Assembly: GCA_005883235.1 (NCBI GenBank)
Contig: VAYE01000069.1
Coordinates: 1 to 7,366, forward strand
Direction of reading: 5' to 3'
DNA: 7,366 nucleotides
Source: Actinomycetota bacterium
GTDB lineage: Bacteria > Actinomycetota > Thermoleophilia > Gaiellales > Gaiellaceae
In this document: positions 1-5,469 of the stretch, piece after piece
How positions within the stretch are numbered: the first letter of the stretch is position 1
Layout of the letters: every line of letters starts with the position of its first letter
Made by a program: the position numbers and the translations under genes
The notes under the pieces: generated by a model
Databases searched by the model: none
Told to the model about the DNA's origin: nothing
Seen by the model: only the letters and a program-made list of their open reading frames with translations

Positions 1-569
1 AATCCGTCCCACTTGACCTCGGAGAGCCAGCCCTCGGCGGACGGGAGCTCGGAGGCCGGCGTGGCGAGCATCGGTGCGTACTCGCCGTGCCTCGCCCGCG
101 GAGCCGCCCCGGCCTCGTCGCGCTTGCGGACGATCAGCCAGTTCTTCGGGTCGCCCGAGAGCTTGGCGGGCACGAGCGCCCAGGTGCCGTCGAGCCGCTT
201 GCCGTGGAGCCGGACCGTCAGCCCGCCGTCTTTCTTCTCCTCGACGAGCTCGTACGTGCCTTCGTCCCAGATCTCGACGGTGCCCGCGCCGTAGTTCCCC
301 TTCGGGATCTCGCCCTCGAAGCTCGCGTACTCGAGCGGATGATCCTCGACGTGCACGGCGAGGTGCTGCTGGCCCGGCTCGAGCGGCACGCCCTTCGGCA
401 CCGCCCAGCTCGCGAGCGCGCCGTCGCGCTCGAGGCGGAAGTCGTAGTGGAGCCGCCGCGCATCGTGGCGCTGGACGACGAAGATCGGCTGCTTGCCTCG
501 CTTCGTGCCGCCGAAGGGCTCCGGTGTCTTCTTCGGGTTCCGCTTGCGCTGGTACTCCCGGAGGCTCAC
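1..569 (-). CDS. ligD: LigD-type ATP-dependent DNA ligase, 3'-phosphoesterase plus start of ligase domain (partial, runs off window)
   Basis: Bacterial NHEJ enzyme that trims 3' ends and seals double-strand breaks together with Ku. Translated from a GTG at 569, 189 codons are visible. Residues about 27-150 form the 3'-phosphoesterase domain: H35, H41, D43 and R45 in VQRHDARRLHYDFRLE, H77 in HVEDHPLEYASFEG, then IPKGNYGAGTVEIWDEG. The spacing of these residues equals that of the Pseudomonas LigD active site. A linker leads to YAPMLAT (164-170) and the adenylation motif EVKWDG with nucleophile K186 at bases 12-14, where the window ends. The order phosphoesterase-ligase, with no polymerase domain in front, fits the Pseudomonas-type arrangement or a two-domain protein; the rest lies outside. 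The GTG overlaps the ku stop codon (GTGA), and AAAGG lies 4 nt before it, so translation is probably coupled to ku. Confidence 0.93.
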   Translation of the reverse strand, partial: MSLREYQRKRNPKKTPEPFGGTKRGKQPIFVVQRHDARRLHYDFRLERDGALASWAVPKGVPLEPGQQHLAVHVEDHPLEYASFEGEIPKGNYGAGTVEIWDEGTYELVEEKKDGGLTVRLHGKRLDGTWALVPAKLSGDPKNWLIVRKRDEAGAAPRARHGEYAPMLATPASELPSAEGWLSEVKWDG

Positions 570-1378
570 GAGGCCTTTGTAGCGCGCCGCCGGGGGGCGG
601 TGCGCCGCCGGCGCTTCGTGCGGTCGACCGACTCGCGGAGCGCGGTCATCAGGTCGACCACCTCGCCTTCCTCATGGGTCTCCGGCTCCGGGAGCTTCTT
701 GCCCTTCGCCTTGGCGCGGATGAGCTGGAGGAGCTCCTTTCGGTACGCGTCGTCGTACTTCTCGGGCTTGAACGGCTCGCTGAGGTTCTCCACGAGCGTC
801 TTCGCCATCTCGACCTCGGCCTTCTGGAGCCTGGCGGCGCCGAGATCGCCGTCGAGCTGTGCCGGGTTCCGGATCTCGTCCGGGTAGTACATCGTCTCGA
901 GGAGGAGTCGGTCCTCGTAGGTGCGCAGGCAGGCGAGATGCTGCTTGTTGCGGATGACGACCTTCGCGATCCCGACCTTGCCCGTCTCGGCAAGCGCGCG
1001 GACGAGCAGCCGGTACGGCTTCTCCGCGCCCTGCGAGGGCAGGAGGTAGTACGCCTTGCGGAAGTAGATCGGGTCGATCTCCTCGAGCGCCACGAAGTCG
1101 CAGATGTCGATCGAGTGCGTGAGCTCGACGTCGAGCCGGTCGAGGTCCTCGTCGCCGATCTCGACGTAGCGGCCCTTGTCGACCTCGAAGCCGCGGACGA
1201 TGTCGTCGGAGTCGACCGGCTCGCGGTTGTCGCGCCGCACCTTCTCGTAGCCGATCGGCGTCATGTCGCTCCGGTCGAGGAAGTGGAAGCGGAGCTCTTT
1301 CGACTCCGTCGCCGGGAACATCCGCACGGCGACGCCGACGAGCCCGAACGAGATGGTGCCGCTCCAGATCGACCGCAC
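566..1378 (-). CDS. ku: Ku DNA-end-binding protein (non-homologous end joining)
   Basis: Bacterial Ku homodimer that encircles broken DNA ends and recruits LigD. The 270-residue length is typical. The sequence opens with the hallmark MRSIWSGTISFGLV, continues through the beta-barrel core (for example FVALEEIDPIYFRKAYYL and RNKQHLACLR), and has the conserved MYYPDEIRNP and KPEKYDDAYRKELLQLI blocks. The last 19 residues are very basic (KRRRRTAPRRR), as in the DNA-binding tails of many bacterial Ku proteins. The start is GTG at 1378, chosen because it begins the conserved motif and has GAGG 6 nt upstream. The stop overlaps the ligD GTG by 4 nt, giving a classic ku-ligD pair. The 237-bp gap upstream suggests its own promoter, but I could not identify convincing -10/-35 boxes. 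No damage is visible in this gene. Confidence 0.96.
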   Translation of the reverse strand: MRSIWSGTISFGLVGVAVRMFPATESKELRFHFLDRSDMTPIGYEKVRRDNREPVDSDDIVRGFEVDKGRYVEIGDEDLDRLDVELTHSIDICDFVALEEIDPIYFRKAYYLLPSQGAEKPYRLLVRALAETGKVGIAKVVIRNKQHLACLRTYEDRLLLETMYYPDEIRNPAQLDGDLGAARLQKAEVEMAKTLVENLSEPFKPEKYDDAYRKELLQLIRAKAKGKKLPEPETHEEGEVVDLMTALRESVDRTKRRRRTAPRRRATKAS

Positions 1379-1384
1379 GTCCCG

Positions 1385-1388
1385 CCTC
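1385..1388 (-). promoter_or_regulatory. Ribosome binding site of ku
   Basis: GAGG on the minus strand, 6 nt before the GTG at 1378. It supports this GTG as the ku start. Confidence 0.55.
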
Positions 1389-1440
1389 TACCCCAAGCTA
1401 CGCCCGGTAGAACGTCGTCCGAGGGTGTTTGCGATCCGCG

Positions 1441-1458
1441 AACCGTGGTAATACGGTT
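1441..1458. promoter_or_regulatory. Inverted repeat upstream of ku, possible operator
   Basis: AACCGT, a 6-nt spacer (GGTAAT), then ACGGTT: a perfect 6-bp dyad 63 bp upstream of the ku start. The position would suit a regulator site near the ku promoter. Short dyads arise by chance, and it does not match the actinobacterial LexA box, so this is weak. Confidence 0.2.
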
Positions 1459-1515
1459 TCTAAGACGTGGGCGGGGGCCTACGCAGAGCTTCTCCACCAA
1501 GCGGGGGGTTCGCAC

Positions 1516-1543
1516 GCGAAGCCGGTCGAAAGACCGGCTTCGC
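1516..1543 (-). terminator. Strong hairpin downstream of accA, possible terminator
   Basis: GCGAAGCCGGTC and GACCGGCTTCGC form a perfect 12-bp stem around a 4-nt loop (GAAA on the plus strand, TTTC on the minus strand). It begins about 73 nt past the accA stop and 138 nt before the ku start, the right place to end the operon transcript. There is no T-run after it on either strand, so it is not a textbook intrinsic terminator; U-less hairpins have been proposed to act in actinobacteria. It could instead be a structured 3' UTR element. Confidence 0.45.
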
Positions 1544-1576
1544 TGCATTCACCACCTGTTTACGAGTGGGGGAAAA

Positions 1577-1594
1577 GCCTGTGGAGTCTGTGGA
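1577..1594. repeat. Tandem 9-bp repeat containing TGTGGA
   Basis: GCCTGTGGA is followed directly by GTCTGTGGA, 8 of 9 bases the same. The second copy is part of a dyad GTCTG...CAGAC (1586-1590 with 1602-1606), and the whole lies inside a TGGGGG...CCCCCA pair (1567-1572 with 1598-1603). On the minus strand the copies read TCCACAGAC and TCCACAGGC, and one is a 7-of-9 match to the DnaA box TTATCCACA. The block starts 10 nt after the accA stop. Function unknown. Confidence 0.4.
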
Positions 1595-1615
1595 TTGCCC
1601 CCAGACAGCGCTAAA

Positions 1616-2404
1616 TCAGGCGTAGACGCCGATCGAGCGGAACCGTGCGCGCCTTCTGCGCCTCAGCTCGTCGCCCGGGACGCCCTCGAGCTCCTCGAGC
1701 GCCTCGCCGATCGACTCGCCCAGGAGCGTGGCGGCCGCAGCCGGGTCGGTTTGCGCCCCGCCGGGAGGCTCGGGAACGATCGCGTCGACGACGCCGAGCT
1801 CCAGGCAGTGCGCGGCGTCGGGCTTGAAGGCGGCGGCGGCCTTCTGCTTCTCGCCGGCGTCGCGCCACAGGATCGCGGCGCAGCCCTCCGGCGTGATCAC
1901 GGAGTAGATCGCGTTCTCCTGCATCAGAACGCGGTCGGAGAGCGCGAGCGCAATCGCGCCGCCCGAGCCCCCCTCGCCGATGATGCAGGCGACCGTGGGC
2001 ACGCCCAGACGGGCCATGGCCGCCTGCGAGCGCGCGATCGCGCCGCCCTGCCCGTGCTGCTCGTCGCGGCCCTTCTGGTGGCCGACGAGCGCCACCGTGC
2101 GGCCGTCGAGGCGGCCGAGCCCCGTCACGATCGCCGGATCGTCGGCGCGGCCGCGGTCGCCGTGCAGCTCGACCCAGTCCTCGAGCAGGCGCTCGACGTA
2201 GTCGAGGGTGTAGGGACGCTCGGGATGGCGAGAGAGCTCGACCGAGCGCCAGATCTCGTCGTCCGTCGGCTCGGCCTCGAGCCGCGCGAGCTGCTTCTCG
2301 AGCCGCTCGACCTCCGCCGAGAGACGCGTGCCGCCGAGCAGCGGCAGGTTCCTCAGCCTCCCGAGCCGCTCGCGGAGGCGGAGCTCGGCCTCACCCGGAG
2401 CCAT
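1616..2404 (-). CDS. accA: Acetyl-CoA carboxylase carboxyltransferase alpha subunit, with internal deletion
   Basis: AccA pairs with AccD to move the carboxyl group from carboxybiotin to acetyl-CoA, giving malonyl-CoA for fatty-acid synthesis. Recognisable blocks are HPERPYTLDYV (60-70), GDRGRADDPAIVTGLGRLDG (82-101), GHQKGRD (108-114), the glycine-rich IGEGGSGGA (142-150), YSVITPEGCAAILW (167-180) and PEPPGGA (211-217). The protein is only 262 residues against about 319 in E. coli. Between GHQKGRD and EQHGQGGAIAR about 49 residues are missing compared with E. coli AccA, including the near-invariant DTPGAYPG segment of the crotonase-type core. The reading frame is kept. As read, the subunit is probably inactive unless the gap is an assembly error. 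The ATG at 2404 overlaps the end of accD by 14 nt and has no clear ribosome site, which suggests coupled translation. Confidence 0.93.
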   Translation of the reverse strand: MAPGEAELRLRERLGRLRNLPLLGGTRLSAEVERLEKQLARLEAEPTDDEIWRSVELSRHPERPYTLDYVERLLEDWVELHGDRGRADDPAIVTGLGRLDGRTVALVGHQKGRDEQHGQGGAIARSQAAMARLGVPTVACIIGEGGSGGAIALALSDRVLMQENAIYSVITPEGCAAILWRDAGEKQKAAAAFKPDAAHCLELGVVDAIVPEPPGGAQTDPAAAATLLGESIGEALEELEGVPGDELRRRRRARFRSIGVYA

Positions 2405-3245
2405 TGCCGAAGAGCCGCAGCAGGCGGGCGAGGTAGGGGCGCAGATCGCGTCGGGGGACGATCGCGTCGAGGTGGCCGAAGCGGAGGTTCTGCTCCGAGA
2501 GGGCGAAATCGTCGGGAAGCTTCTCGCGCGTCGTCTGCTGGACGACGCGCGGGCCCGTGAAGGCGATCAGCGCGCCCGGCTCGGCGACGACCACGTCGCC
2601 CAGGGTCGCGAAGCTCGCGAGCACGCCGGCCGTGGTCGGATGGGCCATGACGGTGAAGAGCGCGCCGCCGGCGTCGTGGAGGTCCTCGACCGCGCAGACC
2701 GTCTTCGGCATCTGCATCAGCGACAGGATGCCCTCCTGCATCCGCGCGCCGCCCGAGGCGGTAACCGCGACCACGGGCACTCCGCGCTCGCTCGCGGCGT
2801 CACACGTCCTGGAGAGCTTTTCCCCGACGACGCTGCCCATCGACCCGCCCATGAAGGAGAAGTCCATGACCGCGAGCTCGCACGGCCGGCCTTCGATCGC
2901 AGCCTGGCCGGTGACGATCGCCTCCCCGAGGCCGGTCGAGAGCTCGGCCTCGGCCAGGCGCTCGGTGTAGGGGCGCAGGTCGAAGAACTGCAGGGGATCC
3001 TCAGAGCGCAGGTCGGCGGCCGACTCGACGAACGTGCCCTCGTCGGCGAGGTGGGCGATCCGCGCGCGGGCCTTCATCGGGAAGTGGTGGCCGCACTGCG
3101 GACACACCCAGAGGTGCTCCTCGAGCTCCTCGTCGCGATAGTGCGAGTCGCAGCCCGGGCACGTGTTCGGGTGCGAGCGGTCGGGCGGCTCGGGCGCGTT
3201 CTTGTGCTCGATCGAGACGTTGATGTTGCTGCTCACAGGCGGCAC
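2391..3245 (-). CDS. accD: Acetyl-CoA carboxylase carboxyltransferase beta subunit
   Basis: AccD is the zinc-ribbon subunit of the carboxyltransferase and works in an A2D2 heterotetramer with AccA. The four-cysteine ribbon is C29-x2-C32-x15-C48-x2-C51, the same spacing as in E. coli. The crotonase-type domain follows, with FSFMGGSMGSVVGEK, SASGGARMQEG-like TASGGARMQEGILSLMQM, and GPRVVQQTTREKLP, all well conserved. The length of 284 residues is normal and no block is missing, unlike its partner accA. The open frame extends further upstream to about 3470, but that part overlaps the preceding gene and lacks homology. I chose the GTG at 3245 because GAGG lies 9 nt before it; GTG at 3236 is the alternative. 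The stop lies inside the accA start region (14-nt overlap), and the preceding gene ends 29 nt upstream. Confidence 0.95.
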   Translation of the reverse strand: MPPVSSNINVSIEHKNAPEPPDRSHPNTCPGCDSHYRDEELEEHLWVCPQCGHHFPMKARARIAHLADEGTFVESAADLRSEDPLQFFDLRPYTERLAEAELSTGLGEAIVTGQAAIEGRPCELAVMDFSFMGGSMGSVVGEKLSRTCDAASERGVPVVAVTASGGARMQEGILSLMQMPKTVCAVEDLHDAGGALFTVMAHPTTAGVLASFATLGDVVVAEPGALIAFTGPRVVQQTTREKLPDDFALSEQNLRFGHLDAIVPRRDLRPYLARLLRLFGNGSG

Positions 3246-3254
3246 GAGTTTAGA

Positions 3255-3258
3255 CCTC
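3255..3258 (-). promoter_or_regulatory. Ribosome binding site of accD, decides the start
   Basis: GAGG on the minus strand, 9 nt before the GTG at 3245 and 18 nt before the other candidate GTG at 3236. The spacing favours 3245. Confidence 0.5.
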
Positions 3259-3274
3259 GACCCTCGGCGATGGG

Positions 3275-4051
3275 TTACAGGCCCAGGGCGGCGCAGAGCC
3301 TCGCGAGCGGCTCGACGTTCGCGGCATCGGGGGCGAGGCCGCTCAGACCGGCCCCGACGACCGCCGCGCGTCCCTGCAGACCGGCGAAGAGCGCCTCGAC
3401 CTCGTCGATCCGAAGGCCGCCCGGCTCCGGCATGAACGACGTGACCTCGCGGGGCTCGAAGACGTCGCAATCCAGCGCGACGTAGACGCAGTCCACGTCG
3501 GCGAGCGCCCGCTCGACGGCCCCGGCGCCGGTCTCGATCCCGGCCTCTGCGATGAACTCCTCCTCCGGCGGATCGAGGTTCCGCGCTCCGACGAGCGCCA
3601 CGTGCCGCGGCTCCACCATGCCGGCGTCGACGATCATCCGGAGCGGCATCCCCCAGGCGTTCCCGGACGGCGAGCTCGCGGGAGTGTTGAGGTCGCCGTG
3701 CGCGTCCAGCCAGACCAGGGCGAGCTGCTCGTGGCGCGCCGCGAGGCCCTCCACCGCGCCCACGTGTGAGCAGCAGCAGCCGCCCAGGACGAGCGGCCGC
3801 TCGGGAAGCTCGGACGCGAGCGCGAGCGTCTGCTCACCGAGCGTGGCCTCCTCGATCACCGCTGCTTCGGGATACGGAAGCGGGAGCCCGGCGGCCTCGA
3901 CCATCACGTCGCCGCCGTCACCCCACGCCCGGGGAACGCGGAGGAGCCCGGCGCCGAATACCCGGCCGCACGCGTGGCACTCGTACTCGGGCCCGAGCGC
4001 GACCGCCGTGAACGTACGGCAGTCCGGGCACTTGGCGCGCAGACGGCTCAC
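3275..4051 (-). CDS. Zinc-ribbon / arginase-fold (ureohydrolase family) protein, substrate unknown
   Basis: A 258-residue protein in two parts. Residues 8-28 form a zinc ribbon, C8-x2-C11-x13-C25-x2-C28. Residues about 50-258 have the arginase/agmatinase fold: LVLGGCCCSH (87-96), the metal motif DAHGD (116-120), NTPASSPSGNAWGMP (122-136) and DCD (194-196). D116, H118, D120, D194 and D196 match the usual dimanganese ligands. The usual GGDH motif is replaced by GGCCCSH, the histidine of SGNxHG is W133, and the glutamate late in true arginases is not seen (GLSGLAPD, 235-242). It is therefore probably not a plain arginase or agmatinase; it could hydrolyse another substrate or have lost activity. 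The GTG at 4051 overlaps the stop of the GNAT gene (GTGA), with AGGGG 4 nt and GGAG further upstream. Open frame continues to about 4507 but only as the shadow of the GNAT gene. Confidence 0.85.
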   Translation of the reverse strand: MSRLRAKCPDCRTFTAVALGPEYECHACGRVFGAGLLRVPRAWGDGGDVMVEAAGLPLPYPEAAVIEEATLGEQTLALASELPERPLVLGGCCCSHVGAVEGLAARHEQLALVWLDAHGDLNTPASSPSGNAWGMPLRMIVDAGMVEPRHVALVGARNLDPPEEEFIAEAGIETGAGAVERALADVDCVYVALDCDVFEPREVTSFMPEPGGLRIDEVEALFAGLQGRAAVVGAGLSGLAPDAANVEPLARLCAALGL

Positions 4052-4968
4052 AACGCCCCTACGAGCTCCTTCTCGTACACGGCGAACTCCCACACGACAC
4101 GCATGCCCGCGCGCTCGTAGAGCCGCGTCGCTCCCGTCGGGTTCTCGGCGTCGACCCCGAGCGACACCCGGCGCTCGCCTCGCTCGTAGAACTGCCCGAA
4201 GGATCGGAGGAGGAGCGCGAGGCCGAGCCCGCGCCGCCGCCACGGCCCCCGGACGCCAAGCCCGCCGATCCAACCGGCGCCGAACCGGTTGCGGTCCGCG
4301 ATCAGCGTCGCGGCGATCTCGTCGCCGTCCCAGACGGCGGTCCAGAGGCTCGGATCGAAGCGAGGGCTCTCGAGGCGGCGGCGGCGAAACTCCTCGAACG
4401 ACTCCGGCACATGGTCCCACTCGTCCTGGAACGCCTCGTCGTCGGCTGCGTGGAAGGCCTCCGCGTGCGCGGGCTCGAATGGCCGCGGGTCGAGGCCCTC
4501 GGGCCACTGCGCCACGGGTGGACGCTCGGTCATGTCGATCGTCATCCGGTAGAAGTGGCGCATGTCGCGGTAGGCGTGGGCCTCCAGCAGCTCGACCGCC
4601 GCGTGGTCGGCGACGAGAACGGCGTTCGTGAGCTTCGCTGCGCCCAGCTCACGGGCCCGCGCCTCCGTCGTCTCGAGAATCGCAGTCCCGAAACCGAGAG
4701 CGAAGAAGTCCGGATCGACGTAGCCGTCGACTTCCAGCCGCTCGCCCCGGAGACGAACCGAGGCGTATGCGGCGAGCCGCCCGCCCCGCTCCCAGACGAA
4801 GGCGTTCCGCTCCAAGTCGGTCCGGCTCCATGCCTCACCGAGATCGTCGAGGCTGACGCCGATGTCGGCTTGGAAGTGCGTGTCGTACGCAGCCATGAGC
4901 GCGTGCACCGCCACGTCATCGTCCGGGCGGACGGGACGAACGCCGAACTCAGGCGGGGACGAGGTCAT
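4048..4968 (-). CDS. Tandem-GNAT acetyltransferase, MshD-like architecture
   Basis: A 306-residue protein with two GNAT (acetyl-CoA-dependent N-acyltransferase) domains. The C-terminal one (about 162-303) looks active: motif A reads LGVRGPWRRRGLGLALL (237-253), giving the acetyl-CoA pyrophosphate loop RRxGxG/A, and motif B is DAENPTGATRLYERAGM (273-289). The N-terminal one (about 9-145) keeps the shape, with VDPDFFALGFGTAILE (84-99), but lacks the arginine/glutamine of the loop and is probably degenerate. One worn and one working domain at about 300 residues resembles mycothiol synthase MshD, but many actinobacterial double-GNAT proteins are not MshD, and nothing nearby belongs to mycothiol synthesis, so I give no symbol. 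The ATG at 4968 lies 20 nt inside the end of the HAD gene, and the stop overlaps the next GTG by 4 nt. Confidence 0.85.
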   Translation of the reverse strand: MTSSPPEFGVRPVRPDDDVAVHALMAAYDTHFQADIGVSLDDLGEAWSRTDLERNAFVWERGGRLAAYASVRLRGERLEVDGYVDPDFFALGFGTAILETTEARARELGAAKLTNAVLVADHAAVELLEAHAYRDMRHFYRMTIDMTERPPVAQWPEGLDPRPFEPAHAEAFHAADDEAFQDEWDHVPESFEEFRRRRLESPRFDPSLWTAVWDGDEIAATLIADRNRFGAGWIGGLGVRGPWRRRGLGLALLLRSFGQFYERGERRVSLGVDAENPTGATRLYERAGMRVVWEFAVYEKELVGAL

Positions 4969-5453
4969 CCAGCGTCTCGGGCAGCGAGGTCAGATCTGGA
5001 AGCTCACGCGTCGGCTCGGGGCCGGGCCGCTCGCCGAGCCGGTTGATCCAGACCGAGCTGAGCCCGAGCGCGCGGGCCGGCTCGACGTCGTGGAAGAGGC
5101 TCGCCGCGACGTGCACGTGCCCCGCGGGGTCGGCTCCCGTCTCCGCGAAGAAGCGCTCCCAGTGGAGGCGAGCAGGCTTGTAGGAGCTCCGGGATCGGCT
5201 CCCACGCGGGCAGCGAGCCCGCGAGGCCTTCCTCCTCGCCCGTCGGCGCGCCGAGACGACGCATCGCCTCGGTCATCACCTCGGCGTACGAACGCGAGCC
5301 GTCCGCCTCGAGCTCGGGCTCGAGCTCGTGGTAGCGCGCGAGCAGCTCGTCGGCGCGACCCTCGCCGAAGACCCGCGCGAGCTCCAGCCGGATGCCGGCG
5401 TTCCAGTCGATCAGCGTCCCGTAGCAGTCGAAGGTCGCCCACCGGTCGGCCAC
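4949..5453 (-). pseudogene. HAD-superfamily hydrolase (haloacid dehalogenase type II-like), broken by deletion plus frameshift
   Basis: The 5' part, from a GTG at 5453, reads ADRWATFDCYGTLIDWNAG with the HAD nucleophile D9 and continues to about WEPIPEL (residue 90). The frame then changes. From 5188 the second frame gives SSYKPARLHWERFF, with the motif III lysine, then HVHVAASLFHDVEPA and GLSSVWINRLGE with the motif IV acidic residue, ending at TGA 4949. Joined, the pieces make only about 168 residues, whereas the family has about 220. The absent block of roughly 50 residues includes motif II (usually LSNTD). The junction lies on the 8-bp palindrome GGAGCTCC (5183-5190). If the first frame is followed instead it runs on as arginine-rich nonsense to 5004. 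The family usually cleaves small organic halides or phosphates, substrate unknown here. It starts 16 nt after fabF and overlaps the GNAT gene by 20 nt. Confidence 0.85.
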
Positions 5454-5469
5454 GGCTTCGAGGCGCGCC

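Larger units (their letters stand above)
1379..1615. other. Non-coding gap between accA and ku
   Basis: This 237-bp stretch separates the lipid operon from the ku-ligD pair and is the only sizeable gap in the window. It holds, going from accA to ku, a tandem TGTGGA repeat with small dyads (1567-1606), a strong hairpin (1516-1543), and a 6-bp inverted repeat (1441-1458). It should contain the end of the accA transcript and the ku promoter. A 61-codon open frame on the plus strand crosses it (1429-1614), but it has no recognisable protein features and its C-terminal half is repeat and hairpin sequence, so I do not call it a gene. Confidence 0.7.

Noticed and set aside
1443..1456. CCGTGGTAATACGG resembles the 16S rRNA 530-loop sequence (CCGCGGTAATACGG)
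   Set aside because: The match is about 13 bases, with one mismatch and no surrounding rRNA similarity, so it is chance.
1510..1521. TTCGC-AC-GCGAA palindrome considered as a LexA/SOS box
   Set aside because: The actinobacterial SOS box has the orientation CGAAC...GTTCG. This one is reversed and overlaps the hairpin stem.
1577..1606. Possible replication origin from DnaA-like boxes
   Set aside because: There is only one near match, no AT-rich unwinding region, and no dnaA, dnaN or rpmH nearby.
1429..1614. 61-codon plus-strand frame in the accA-ku gap
   Set aside because: It has no ribosome site that I can see and no recognisable motif, and much of it is hairpin and repeat sequence.
74..2560. 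Plus-strand open frame of 828 codons across ligD, ku, the gap and accA
   Set aside because: It is arginine/alanine-rich or a low-complexity antisense reading with no family motif, and it lies opposite four well-supported features. High GC removes stop codons, so long antisense frames are expected.
3246..3470. Longer N-terminus for accD reaching 3470
   Set aside because: The extra part is arginine-rich antiparallel noise inside the arginase-fold gene, and the ribosome site and family length point to 3245.
2328..3485. Plus-strand frame of 385 codons opposite accD
   Set aside because: It is the mirror of the accD reading frame, with no domain signature.
4052..4507. Longer N-terminus for the arginase-fold gene reaching 4507
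   Set aside because: It overlaps the GNAT gene in another frame with low-complexity sequence. The GTGA overlap and zinc ribbon mark the start at 4051.
4411..5046. Plus-strand frame of 211 codons opposite the GNAT gene
   Set aside because: It is an antisense shadow of a strongly supported GNAT coding sequence.
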